64,000 nt of DNA. Origin: JARYGU01 sp033795365 (lineage in GTDB: Bacteria > Pseudomonadota > Alphaproteobacteria > Rhizobiales > Rhizobiaceae). Where the stretch lies: contig JARYGU010000021.1 of the NCBI GenBank assembly GCA_033795365.1, positions 1 to 64,000 of the forward strand. The letters run 5' to 3'. Made by a program: the position numbers and the translations under genes. This document shows positions 32,607 through 40,391 of this stretch, one piece after another. Every line of letters begins with the position of its first letter. The stretch's first letter is position 1. The notes under the pieces are model-generated. The model was not told where the DNA came from and ran no database searches. It was given only the letters and a program-made list of their open reading frames with translations.

Positions 32607-33461
32607 ATGCAGGATAACATTAGGCCGATAGCACCTATTAGCATTGCAGGAATTGAGCCCGGAACACCGCCCACGGGCATGCCGATATTCGAGCTTGTTA
32701 AGCCAACAGAGCTTTTTATCGATCCGTCTTATCAAAGAGATGTCGGCGAAAGAGGCTTGCGACAAATACGCCGAATGATTGAGGGTTTCGATTGGGCGAA
32801 GTTCAAGCCGCCTATCTGCGCCTACTCTGAGCGCGACGGTCAAACTGTGTTGAAAGTGCTCGACGGGCAGCATACCGCCATAGCCGCTGCTTCAAACCCT
32901 CACATTAACACCATCCCCGTAATGATTGTTGAAGCCGATGATACAACCGCCCAAGCAAAAGCTTTCATCGGACAGAATACTGAACGGCTGGGGGTGACAC
33001 ATTTACAACTTCACCAAGCCGGACTGGCTGCCGCGGATGAAGACGCTCAAACGCTGGAGTTAGTCTGCGTAAGAGCTAATATTCGCGTGTTAAAATCTCC
33101 AGGCGCCTACACCGGAGACCGTTCCAGGCAGACAGTAGCGGTAAAATCCATAGAAGCACTGATAGCAAGGCGGGGACCGAAAAAGTCTCGTGAGATACTT
33201 GAGGTCATAGCCAACGCTGAACGAGGTCCGATTACTGCTCCGCAGATCAAGGCCGTCGAAATGCTCCTAACGGAGCCGGAATATGAGAATGCCATCACGC
33301 CAGATGATCTGACAATTGCGATAGTTGACCTGCTTTACACAGCCGAGGACGAGGCGAAGCTGTTTGCAGCTACCCATAAGATTCCTTTCTGGAAAGCCCT
33401 CGGCATAACGTGGTTCCGCAAATGCAGAAAGAGACGCGGCAAGCTTGCAACCTCGCCTTAG
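32607..33461 (+). CDS. ParB/Srx-like nuclease-fold protein (DUF6551-type)
   Basis: The 284-residue protein carries the ParB-like pattern: PTELFIDPSYQRDVGERGLRQIRRMI, FDWAKFKPPIC and VLDGQHTAIAAAS (the DGQH motif of the nucleotide-binding fold), followed by a helical domain with repeated AEDEDAQ-type segments. It resembles DUF6551 proteins common in prophages and mobile islands. GGGGA precedes the ATG. Whether it binds DNA, cuts DNA or uses CTP cannot be read from the sequence. Confidence 0.7.
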   Translation: MQDNIRPIAPISIAGIEPGTPPTGMPIFELVKPTELFIDPSYQRDVGERGLRQIRRMIEGFDWAKFKPPICAYSERDGQTVLKVLDGQHTAIAAASNPHINTIPVMIVEADDTTAQAKAFIGQNTERLGVTHLQLHQAGLAAADEDAQTLELVCVRANIRVLKSPGAYTGDRSRQTVAVKSIEALIARRGPKKSREILEVIANAERGPITAPQIKAVEMLLTEPEYENAITPDDLTIAIVDLLYTAEDEAKLFAATHKIPFWKALGITWFRKCRKRRGKLATSP

Positions 33462-33550
33462 ATCACGGCGAAAAGGTGAGGGGAGCGCCATGGGTTTCTC
33501 AATGGAATCAATGGTCGCGGATAGGAGGCTGGTGAGGGGAGCTGCAAGCC

Positions 33551-33586
33551 CATAAAAAGAAAAAAGCCCTGTGAAAACAGGGCTTT
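33551..33586 (-). terminator. Terminator of tRNA-Val
   Basis: AAAGCCCTG (33563-33571) pairs with CAGGGCTTT (33578-33586); read leftward it is followed by UUUUUCUUUUU. It lies 14 bases beyond the tRNA 3' end and closes the leftward tRNA transcript. It may also end the rightward DUF6551 mRNA. Confidence 0.85.
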
Positions 33587-33599
33587 AGGAAGAATAGGA

Positions 33600-33674
<75 letters not shown>

Positions 33675-33816
33675 ATCCGATGGAGGCGCATAGACCATAA
33701 AACGTTGCGCGGCGTCAATAGGCTTTGTGAAGCTTTTTTGTGCGCAAGTTCGCCGGCCTTTTCCGCGCCTTAGGGTTAAAACCCGATCAGGCGGCCCAGC
33801 TTCGCCAACCCTGCGG

Positions 33817-33913
33817 GCAGGCCGTATCTTGCGCCTGCGGGCGTCGGAAAGGTTTGAAAATGGTGAGCATTTCCTGCACCCTTCCTTCTACTCAGACGCA
33901 AGATACGGCCTGC
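33817..33913. repeat. 17-base inverted repeat element
   Basis: GCAGGCCGTATCTTGCG (33817-33833) is perfectly repeated in inverse orientation at 33897-33913, with 63 bases between. The spacing is too long for an ordinary terminator and there is no coding frame. It lies in the 267-base gap between tRNA-Val and cpdR. It may be a rhizobial palindromic intergenic element of RIME type or the 3' structure of the cpdR mRNA. Confidence 0.6.
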
Positions 33914-33941
33914 AGAAGCCACAGCCTGATTGAGTTTGACC

Positions 33942-34304
33942 CTAGGCGGCCAGCATCTTGTTGACCTCGTCGACGAGGTCGCGCAGATGGAAGGGCTTGG
34001 AAAGGACCTTTGCGTCCTTGGGAGCCTTCGAATCCGGGTTGAGCGCCACGGCCGCAAAGCCGGTGATGAACATGACCTTGAGGTCCGGGTCGAGTTCGGT
34101 CGCGCGGCGCGCGAGCTCGATGCCGTCCATCTCGGGCATGACGATATCGGTGAGCAGCAGCGAGAAGGGCTCTTCGCGCAGCCGGTCATAGGCGCTTGCG
34201 CCGTTGTCGTAGGACATGACCTTGTAACCGGCTTTTTCCAGCGCCTTCACGAGGAAGCGGCGCATGTCGTTGTCGTCTTCGGCGAGGAGGATCTTGGGAC
34301 TCAT
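33942..34304 (-). CDS. cpdR: CpdR-type single-domain response regulator
   Basis: The 120-residue receiver has KILLAEDDNDMRRFLVKALEKAGY (acidic pair D10/D11), phospho-acceptor D53 in LLLTDIVMPEMDG, and KVLSKPFHLRDLVDEV with the conserved Lys. There is no output domain. CpdR, when unphosphorylated, brings ClpXP protease to its substrates and so controls the cell cycle; rhizobial CpdR1 is also needed for symbiosis. The start at 34304 matches the family; the frame opens at 34319. Neither start has a strong ribosome site. Confidence 0.88.
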   Translation of the reverse strand: MSPKILLAEDDNDMRRFLVKALEKAGYKVMSYDNGASAYDRLREEPFSLLLTDIVMPEMDGIELARRATELDPDLKVMFITGFAAVALNPDSKAPKDAKVLSKPFHLRDLVDEVNKMLAA

Positions 34305-34490
34305 GAATTCGGGGGCCATTCTGCAGTTGTGACGCCGGAGGGGCGGTTGTTGTACGAAAGCTTATTCCGGTAAATATACGGTGAATACGGCCGGGCCAAG
34401 GGCTGGCGCGACCGGGGCAGTATGGACACGGGCGAACCCTGCTGGCAACATAGCGCAGGCAATGACCTGACGACATGGTAAAGGACCGAG

Positions 34491-35375
34491 ATGGCGGTTG
34501 ACGACAGAGAAAACAACCTCTTCGAGGTTCTGGAGCCGATCTCGCAGCGCGTGCCTCTCGTGTTCAATTCGCCGCATAGCGGGCGTAGATATCCACAGGG
34601 TTTTCTGGAGCAGTCGCGCCTTGACGCGCTCTCCATCCGCCGCTCGGAAGACCACTATGTCGACGAGCTCTTTTCGGCCGCAACCGCGCTCGGCGCCCCG
34701 ATGCTGGTGGCGCATTTCCCGCGGGCGTTCCTCGACGTCAATCGCGAGCCCTACGAACTCGACCCGCGCATGTTCGAAGGATCTCTGCCGCCTTATGCGA
34801 ATATCAGCTCGATGCGCGTGGCGGGCGGTCTGGGGACCGTGCCGCGGGTCGTCGCCGAGAATATGGAAATCTACCGGCGCCGCTTCCCGGTGGCGGAGGC
34901 GCTGGACCGGGTGGAGAACATCTACAAGCCCTATCACGCCTGCCTGAGGCGGCTTGTGGTGCGCACCCATGTCGCCTTCGGCTTCTCGGTCCTCGTCGAT
35001 TGCCACTCGATGCCCGGCAATATCCGGGTTTCCAGCAACGGCGCGCGTGCCGACTTCATCATCGGCGACCGCTACGGCACGAGCGCATCGGCGGAACTGT
35101 CGCGCACGGCGATGCATCTCCTCGAGGACATGGGCTTCACGGTGGTGCGCAACAAGCCCTATGCCGGCGGTTTCATCACCGAGCATTACGGACGGCCGGC
35201 GCGCGGCCTGCATGCGCTTCAGATCGAGGTCAATCGCGCGCTCTACGTGGACGAGGCGACACTGGAGAAGAAGCCGGACTTCGCGCTGCTGCAGGAGAGC
35301 CTCTCGCAGTTCCTCGCGGTGTTCTGCGACCATGTCGACAAATACGCCGTCGATCGCGCGCTGGCTGCGGAATAG
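34491..35375 (+). CDS. N-formylglutamate amidohydrolase family protein
   Basis: The 294-residue protein has PLVFNSPHSGRRYP near its start, RRSEDHYVDELF, FPRAFLDVNREPYELDPRMF and VDCHSMPG plus IEVNRALYVDE near the end, the metal-binding pattern of the FGase family. It would hydrolyse N-formyl-glutamate or a similar amide, as in the HutG branch of histidine use. The gene is divergent from cpdR. No other hut gene lies nearby, so the physiological substrate is open. Confidence 0.88.
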   Translation: MAVDDRENNLFEVLEPISQRVPLVFNSPHSGRRYPQGFLEQSRLDALSIRRSEDHYVDELFSAATALGAPMLVAHFPRAFLDVNREPYELDPRMFEGSLPPYANISSMRVAGGLGTVPRVVAENMEIYRRRFPVAEALDRVENIYKPYHACLRRLVVRTHVAFGFSVLVDCHSMPGNIRVSSNGARADFIIGDRYGTSASAELSRTAMHLLEDMGFTVVRNKPYAGGFITEHYGRPARGLHALQIEVNRALYVDEATLEKKPDFALLQESLSQFLAVFCDHVDKYAVDRALAAE

Positions 35376-35385
35376 AGCAGCGTTT

Positions 35386-35468
35386 CCCAAAAAAAACCGC
35401 GCTCATCGCGCGGTCAAGTCTAGGGAGGAAACACCCAAGGAGGGTATTACAGCCACGAATGACTGTAA
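35386..35468 (-). ncRNA. Probable trans-acting sRNA with CCUCC anti-SD loops
   Basis: Read leftward, a CTTGAC -35 box (35497-35502) with a weak TTACGA -10 at 17 bases gives a start near 35468. Then come a hairpin TTACAG/CTGTAA, a small hairpin ACCC-TCCTT-GGGT with CCUCC in it, an unpaired UUCCUCCCUAG, and a strong terminator (ACCGCGC, five-base loop, GCGCGGT, eight U; 35389-35414). Two exposed anti-Shine-Dalgarno motifs before a terminator are typical of cuckoo/alpha-r14-type rhizobial sRNAs. The family name is by resemblance. Confidence 0.6.
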
Positions 35469-35634
35469 GGAAATCGTAATGCTGCGCTGCACAAATGTCA
35501 AGCGCCGGAGCGCAAATTATTTCAGTGCGTAAAAATTTTTTCTTGCGAGCATAAAGGTGGAAAATGAGCGTTTTACTGCCCGGCTGACCCGAAAGACCAC
35601 ATTTTGACAGTTTTGTTTTCGAAAATGATGCTTT

Positions 35635-36441
35635 ATGCAGGAGCTTCCTGCTGCTCGCGAGATTTCCATGCTTCCTGACCGCGCTTTCTTCGATCGTCTC
35701 GCCGATGCTGCCAAGGCGGAAACGCTTCCGCGCTTCCGCACCGGGATGGATATCGTCAACAAGGAGGCTGCTGGCTTCGATCCGGTGACGGAGGGCGACC
35801 GCGCCGCGGAGGCGGCGATCCGCCGGCTGATCGAGGAGCATTTTCCCGATCACGGCATCCTCGGCGAGGAGCATGGTTCGGTCGGCCTCGACCGCGAATA
35901 TGTCTGGGTCATCGATCCGATCGATGGAACCCGCGCCTTCATCTCCGGCGTTCCCGTCTGGGGCACGCTCATCGGTCTCTACAGGGACGGCGATGCCGTG
36001 ATGGGCCTGGTCGACCAGCCGTTCACCGGCGAGCGCTATTTTGCCGACGGCCGCCAATCCCACTATTCCGGCCCGGACGGCGCGCGCGCGATCTCGACGC
36101 GGCCCTGCAAGGCCCTTGGCGACGCCATCCTCTTTACGACGTCCCCGCATCTTTTCACGAACAGCCGGAGAACCCGCTTCGAGACAATCCAGGAAAAGGT
36201 CCGTCTCTATCGCTACGGCTGCGACTGCTACGCCTATGCGCTGCTTGCCGCGGGCCATATCGACCTCGTGGTCGAATGCGAGCTGAAGGCCTATGACGTC
36301 GGCGGTCTTATTCCGGTCATCGAGCAGGCGGGAGGCATCATCACCGCCTGGGACGGCGGGCCGGCGGAAATGGGCGGCGAGATCGTCGCTGCCGGAAGCC
36401 GCGAACTGCACGCGCAGGCCCTTGCTCTCCTCAACGTCTGA
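35635..36441 (+). CDS. hisN: Histidinol-phosphatase, inositol monophosphatase family
   Basis: The 268-residue protein has the IMPase metal motifs: FDPVTEGDRAAEAAIR, GILGEEHG (Glu pair), WVIDPIDGTRAF and the late KAYDVGGLIPVIEQAGG. In rhizobia this subfamily acts as histidinol-phosphate phosphatase in histidine synthesis. ATG 35635 opens the frame; ATG 35668 is an equally likely start by family length. The function within the IMPase family is inferred. Confidence 0.8.
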   Translation: MQELPAAREISMLPDRAFFDRLADAAKAETLPRFRTGMDIVNKEAAGFDPVTEGDRAAEAAIRRLIEEHFPDHGILGEEHGSVGLDREYVWVIDPIDGTRAFISGVPVWGTLIGLYRDGDAVMGLVDQPFTGERYFADGRQSHYSGPDGARAISTRPCKALGDAILFTTSPHLFTNSRRTRFETIQEKVRLYRYGCDCYAYALLAAGHIDLVVECELKAYDVGGLIPVIEQAGGIITAWDGGPAEMGGEIVAAGSRELHAQALALLNV

Positions 36442-36485
36442 CAGGCACGCATACGGGCAAGGCCCATCCGGCGGCCTCGACCGGG

Positions 36486-37448
36486 TCAGGTGCCGAAATC
36501 GGCCCAGCCGGCGTCGCTGCCCGGAATGAACGCGTCGATCGCGGCCATGACCTGCGCGCGGTAGCGGTCCGCTTCGTGGAGAAGCTCGTGCCTGCCGCCG
36601 TCGATCTCGATCAGGCGACCGGCGCGGAAATGCCGGGCAAGCGTATTCAGCGCCTTGCGCGGCACGAGCCGGTCCGCGGTCGCGCAGAATACGAGGGTAG
36701 GGATGGTGATCGTCGTCAGATGGTCCTGGCGCGTGACGCGGTCCATCGCTCTCAGCATCTCGTCCAGCCAGCGCGCGGTCGGAGGGCCGAGGCTGAGCTC
36801 CGGGCGCTCGGCGAGGATCGCCCTGTTGCGCGTGAACCGCGCCTGATCGGAGGTCAGCATGTTTCCGGTGAAGGCGAGCTCGGGAATATCTTTCCTGAAG
36901 GTCCTCGTTCCGAGGCCGGAAAGCACCGCCAGGCGGGAAATCGCAGCGATCGCGCGCTGGTTCAGCACCTGTCCGCCGAGCGCGACGAAGGGGGCTGCGA
37001 GCACCATCCGCTCGATCCGGCTTGCCAGCACGGGCGCCTGCGAAAGCGCGACCAGCGCGCCCATGGAGTGGGCGAGGAGGAAGAACGGCAGACGCGTATC
37101 GGGCAGGACGACTTTCTCCAGGAAGAGCGACAGGTCGGTTTCGTAATCCGCAAAGCGCTGGACATGGCCTCGCCGAAGATGCGGAAGCAGGCGATCCGAG
37201 CCGCCCTGGCCCCGCCAGTCGAAGGCCGCGACCCAGAGGCCGCGCGCCGTCAGGTCGCGGACGGTCTCGAAATATTTTTCGATCGACTCGTTGCGGCCCT
37301 GCAGCAGCACCACCGTGCCTCTCGCATCCGTCCCCGTGCAACGGAAGATCGCATATCGTATCTTCACGCCGCCGGCTCCCTCGAAGAAGCCTGCCACATG
37401 ATTGCCCGGAACGGGATTGTCGGCGGTGGCGTGGAGAATGGGGGTCAT
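36486..37448 (-). CDS. Alpha/beta hydrolase, lysophospholipase/monoglyceride lipase-like
   Basis: The 320-residue protein has the hydrolase_4 pattern: TVVLLQGRNESIEKYFETV (oxyanion region), FDWRGQGGSDR, the nucleophile elbow LAHSMGALVAL, and TADRLVP and GGRHELLHE for the acid and His. It is similar to PldB-type lysophospholipases. ATG 37448 is chosen; the open frame continues upstream to 37601 but that part overlaps a leftward terminator. Convergent with hisN. Confidence 0.85.
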   Translation of the reverse strand: MTPILHATADNPVPGNHVAGFFEGAGGVKIRYAIFRCTGTDARGTVVLLQGRNESIEKYFETVRDLTARGLWVAAFDWRGQGGSDRLLPHLRRGHVQRFADYETDLSLFLEKVVLPDTRLPFFLLAHSMGALVALSQAPVLASRIERMVLAAPFVALGGQVLNQRAIAAISRLAVLSGLGTRTFRKDIPELAFTGNMLTSDQARFTRNRAILAERPELSLGPPTARWLDEMLRAMDRVTRQDHLTTITIPTLVFCATADRLVPRKALNTLARHFRAGRLIEIDGGRHELLHEADRYRAQVMAAIDAFIPGSDAGWADFGT

Positions 37449-37520
37449 GCGCAGCTTGTCTCTGAAGAAATTCGTGCCGACTGGACATCGAAAGGGATAG
37501 GCGGTCCCCCGGACGTCGTC

Positions 37521-37570
37521 AAAGAAAAAAGCCGGCCCGCACGCGGTCTCGACGTTGTGCATGCCGGCTT
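37521..37570 (-). terminator. Leftward terminator or attenuator upstream of hydrolase
   Basis: AAGCCGGC (37529-37536) pairs with GCCGGCTT (37563-37570), and inside it GCAC with GTGC; read leftward it is followed by UUUUUUCUUU. It lies 70 bases upstream of the hydrolase start and no leftward gene ends here. So it is either an attenuator in the hydrolase leader or the end of an unannotated leftward RNA starting in 37580-37890. Confidence 0.65.
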
Positions 37571-37739
37571 CAATTTTGCCGAAGGGGAAGGGACGATACA
37601 CTCCGGCGCCGGAAGCTCTTTCGCTTCCGATGATGCCGTTCTAGCGGACGCAATCTGAACGATAGCCGAAGCCCGTATTCATCCGGGGTTCAGCGTTGCC
37701 GGAGGCCCCGGATTGCGGGGGACTTGAACCCCGAAACGG

Positions 37740-37892
37740 CGCTTCCTACCTAATGGCTGCGGATGCCGAAAGGGTCCGCCAAGGGCTGCCGTCGCCGAAA
37801 GGGGCGGACGTCCGGAATGAACCGGGGCCGCGCCTTCTGGAAATCGGGCGCCGTCCCAACGATCGCAACCCGTCGCTCAACAGGAGGACATC
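37740..37892 (+). promoter_or_regulatory. Probable ROSE-type RNA thermometer of hsp20
   Basis: The leader contains a long hairpin GTCCGCC (37774-37780) with GGCGGAC (37803-37809). Directly before the start codon stands TCGCTCAACAGGAGGAC, in which the UYGCU motif faces the Shine-Dalgarno GGAGG across a short loop. This is the 3' hairpin signature of ROSE elements, which mask the ribosome site of rhizobial small heat-shock genes at normal temperature. Earlier hairpins are only partly clear. Confidence 0.6.
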
Positions 37893-38354
37893 ATGCGTCA
37901 CTTCGATTTCTCCCCCCTTTACCGTTCCACGGTCGGCTTCGACCGTCTTTTCACGATGCTCGACAGCCTCGGCCAGCCCGATCAGGCCCAGAGCTATCCG
38001 CCCTACAATATCGAACGCACCGGTGAGAATGCCTACCGCATCACCATGGCCGTTGCCGGCTTCGATGAGAAGGAACTTTCGATCGAAGCGCGCGAGCACG
38101 CGCTGACTGTCAAGGGCGAAAAGACCGACGAGAACGCCGAGGACGGCCAGTATCTCTATCGCGGCATTGCAAAGCGCGCCTTCGAGCGCCGCTTCCAGCT
38201 TGCCGATCACGTGGAGATCCGCGCCGCTTCGCTGAAGAACGGCCTGCTTCACATCGATCTGGTACGCGAGATCCCGGAAGCCATGAAGCCGCGCAAGATC
38301 GCGATCGCCTCGGCCGTGTCCGAGCCGAAGCAGATCGAGGCGCAGACCGCCTGA
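37893..38354 (+). CDS. Small heat-shock protein Hsp20 (IbpA-like)
   Basis: The 153-residue protein starts RHFDFSPLYRSTVGFDRLF, the rhizobial class A sHsp start. It has the alpha-crystallin domain (NAYRITMAVAGFDEKELSIEA ... LKNGLLHIDLVREIPE) and the C-terminal I-X-I-type anchor (KPRKIAIAS). It holds unfolded proteins for refolding. GGAGGA precedes the ATG within the thermometer-like hairpin. Confidence 0.92.
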   Translation: MRHFDFSPLYRSTVGFDRLFTMLDSLGQPDQAQSYPPYNIERTGENAYRITMAVAGFDEKELSIEAREHALTVKGEKTDENAEDGQYLYRGIAKRAFERRFQLADHVEIRAASLKNGLLHIDLVREIPEAMKPRKIAIASAVSEPKQIEAQTA

Positions 38355-38397
38355 CGATTGCCGTTTGGCGATCTGCGAAAGACCATGAATGATCATG

Positions 38398-38425
38398 ACG
38401 GCGCCGCCTGCGGCGCCGTTTTTCA
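38398..38425 (+). terminator. Terminator after hsp20
   Basis: ACGGCGCCGC (38398-38407) pairs perfectly with GCGGCGCCGT (38410-38419), followed by TTTTTC. It also lies just beyond the stop of the convergent transporter gene. Confidence 0.85.
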
Positions 38426-38436
38426 TGCCGCGTTTT

Positions 38437-39429
38437 TCAGGCTGCGGATGTCGCGGCCTCCACGTCCTTCACCTTGCGTGCCTCGGCATATCTTTGCGCC
38501 AGCACGGCGCAGACCATGAGCTGGATCTGGTGGAAGAGCATCAGCGGCAACACGATGCTGCCTATACCCTGGCCGGCGAATATGACATTTGCCATCGGAA
38601 CGCCGCTCGCAAGGCTCTTCTTAGAGCCGCAGAAGACGATGGCGATCTGATCCTCCCGTGAAAACCTGAGAAGACGACTGCCGAAAAAGGTCACCAGGAG
38701 CGCGACCGCCAGCAGCGCCACGTCCGCGAGGACGACGAGGCCGAGGTCCTGCACAGAGATCGTGTGCCACAGGCCCTCCGTCACGGCCTCGCTGAAGGCG
38801 AGATAGACGACCATCAGGATGGAGCCGCGGTCGACCGGCGCCAGCAATTTCTTTCTGGCGCGAATCCAGTCCCCGATCCAGGGCTGCAGGATCTGTCCGA
38901 GGATAAAGGGCGCAAGAAGCTGCAGCAGGATCTGTTCCAGCGCATCGATCGAAAAGCCGCCGGTCTCTCCGCTGGCGGTCGCGAAGAGAAGCCCGACCAG
39001 AAGCGGTGTCAGGAACATGCCGAAGATGTTAGAGGCCGATGCTGAACAGATCGCCGCGGGCACATTGCCTCCGGCCATCGAGGTAAAGGCGATGGAGGAC
39101 TGAACCGTGGAGGGCAATACGCACAGGAACAGGATGCCGGCATAGAGCGCCGGCGGCAGCAGGTCCAGCGTTCCGAAGGCGAGCCCGACCAGCGGAAAAA
39201 GGCCGAACGTCGTCGCCAGAATGAAGAGATGCAGACGCCAGTGCAGAAGTCCGGCCACGACGACATCGCGCGACAGCCGGGCTCCGTGCAGGAAAAACAG
39301 CAGCGCGATCGCCATCTTCGTCGCAAGCCCGAACCAGTCGGCCGGCGTGCCGCTGACCGGCAGGACAGACGCGAGAATGACGGTCAGGACGAGGAGAATC
39401 GTGAAAGTATCGGGAAGAAAACGGCGCAT
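38437..39429 (-). CDS. Bile acid:sodium symporter family transporter
   Basis: The 330-residue protein has about ten hydrophobic helices and the YfeH/SLC10A7-like motifs: FFLHGARLSR, LFLCVLPSTVQSSIAFTSMAGGN and AIVFCGSKKSLASGVPMA. Members are secondary transporters of organic anions; substrate not known. ATG 39429 is favoured by GGAG eight bases upstream. It is divergent from the LysR gene, which may control it. Confidence 0.85.
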   Translation of the reverse strand: MRRFLPDTFTILLVLTVILASVLPVSGTPADWFGLATKMAIALLFFLHGARLSRDVVVAGLLHWRLHLFILATTFGLFPLVGLAFGTLDLLPPALYAGILFLCVLPSTVQSSIAFTSMAGGNVPAAICSASASNIFGMFLTPLLVGLLFATASGETGGFSIDALEQILLQLLAPFILGQILQPWIGDWIRARKKLLAPVDRGSILMVVYLAFSEAVTEGLWHTISVQDLGLVVLADVALLAVALLVTFFGSRLLRFSREDQIAIVFCGSKKSLASGVPMANVIFAGQGIGSIVLPLMLFHQIQLMVCAVLAQRYAEARKVKDVEAATSAA

Positions 39430-39518
39430 CCGCTCCACTCCGGTGAATGAACTTCTCTCCGATCGGTTATTGCGGTATGAAATGCAAGCAATAACAGTTA
39501 TCGCGAAGCGGAATTTCC

Positions 39519-40391
39519 ATGCTGGATCTCGTACATCTGCGCAGCTTCGTTGCGCTGGAGGAGGCAGGCAGCTTCACCCGTGCGGCCGCCCGCCTCGGGC
39601 TTGGCCAGTCGACCATCAGCCAGCATCTTCAACGTCTGGAATCCGCGCTCGGCAGGCGCCTCGTTTCCCGCGACACGCACGGTCTCTCGCTCACGGCGGA
39701 CGGAGAGGCCCTGATCGGGCATGCGCGGCGTATGCTCGCGATAGATCGCGAGGTTACGGCGCTCTTCACGGAAACCGGCCTGCGCGGCCGTCTCCGGCTG
39801 GGGGTCTCGGAAGATTTCGTGACCAGCCGGCTTCCGGGCGTGATCGAGGATTTCGTGCGGACGCATCCCTCGGTGGACCTGGAGCTGACCGTTGCGCTGA
39901 GCGGCACGCTCTATCAGATGGAGGACAATGGAGAGATCGACCTGGTCCTCGCCAAGCGCAGGCTCGGGGACGTACGCGGGCGGCTCGTCTATCGCGAACC
40001 TCTGGTGTGGCTTGCACGCGACCCGGAGACCGTATTTGCGGAGGGTGCATCGCTTCCCCTGGTCGCCTTTCCGCCGCCGAGCATCACCCGCAACATAGCG
40101 ATCGAAGCCCTCGACCGGGCGGGCATCGCCTGGCGGGTCGTCTGCACTTGCGGCAGTCTCAGCGGGCTGACGGCCGCGGCGCGCGCCGGCATGGGCGTGC
40201 TGGTGCAGCCGCGCAGCATGGCGCCGGCGGGGCTTCGGGAATTGCCCGGCGGGCGGCTGCCGCCGCTCGAAGACGTGGAGTTCGTGCTGGTGCCGCGCAG
40301 AGGCGCAGATACGGCGCTCGTGCGCGCACTTTCGGAAGAGATCCTGTCGAAACTCAGGGCGCCGCAGCAGGAGATCAGCCGCAGAGCGTGA
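39519..40391 (+). CDS. LysR-family transcriptional regulator
   Basis: The 290-residue protein has an N-terminal winged HTH (DLVHLRSFVALEEAGSFTRAAARLGLGQSTISQHLQRLE) and a periplasmic-binding-like effector domain (LRLGVSEDFVTSRLPGVIEDF onward). It starts 90 bases from the divergent transporter gene, so it probably binds the shared intergenic region and senses the transported compound. The last 17 bases overlap the convergent aldolase gene. Confidence 0.88.
   Translation: MLDLVHLRSFVALEEAGSFTRAAARLGLGQSTISQHLQRLESALGRRLVSRDTHGLSLTADGEALIGHARRMLAIDREVTALFTETGLRGRLRLGVSEDFVTSRLPGVIEDFVRTHPSVDLELTVALSGTLYQMEDNGEIDLVLAKRRLGDVRGRLVYREPLVWLARDPETVFAEGASLPLVAFPPPSITRNIAIEALDRAGIAWRVVCTCGSLSGLTAAARAGMGVLVQPRSMAPAGLRELPGGRLPPLEDVEFVLVPRRGADTALVRALSEEILSKLRAPQQEISRRA

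Noticed and set aside
32447..32680. Leftward frame with a hydrophobic segment
   Set aside because: It overlaps the start of the ParB-like gene, has no ribosome site, and its 3' end is set by a terminator-like A/T run; probably chance.
33490..33555. 21-codon rightward frame after the ParB-like gene with GAGGGGAG upstream
   Set aside because: Very short, runs up to the tRNA terminator, and shows no feature of a real peptide.
33913..33946. Similarity of the cpdR 3' flank to 41490-41524 (both with agcctgatt-agttt)
   Set aside because: About 26 of 33 bases match, both are in gaps, but without further copies it cannot be told from chance.
35479..35532. 17-codon rightward mini-ORF (MLRCTNVKRRSANYFSA) with AAGGA upstream
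   Set aside because: It lies across the promoter of the probable leftward sRNA, and 17 codons with one ribosome-like site occur by chance.
37705..37760. tRNA-like T-arm on the leftward strand
   Set aside because: No matching acceptor, D-arm, anticodon arm or CCA could be found, and no tmRNA tag; chance or a remnant at best.
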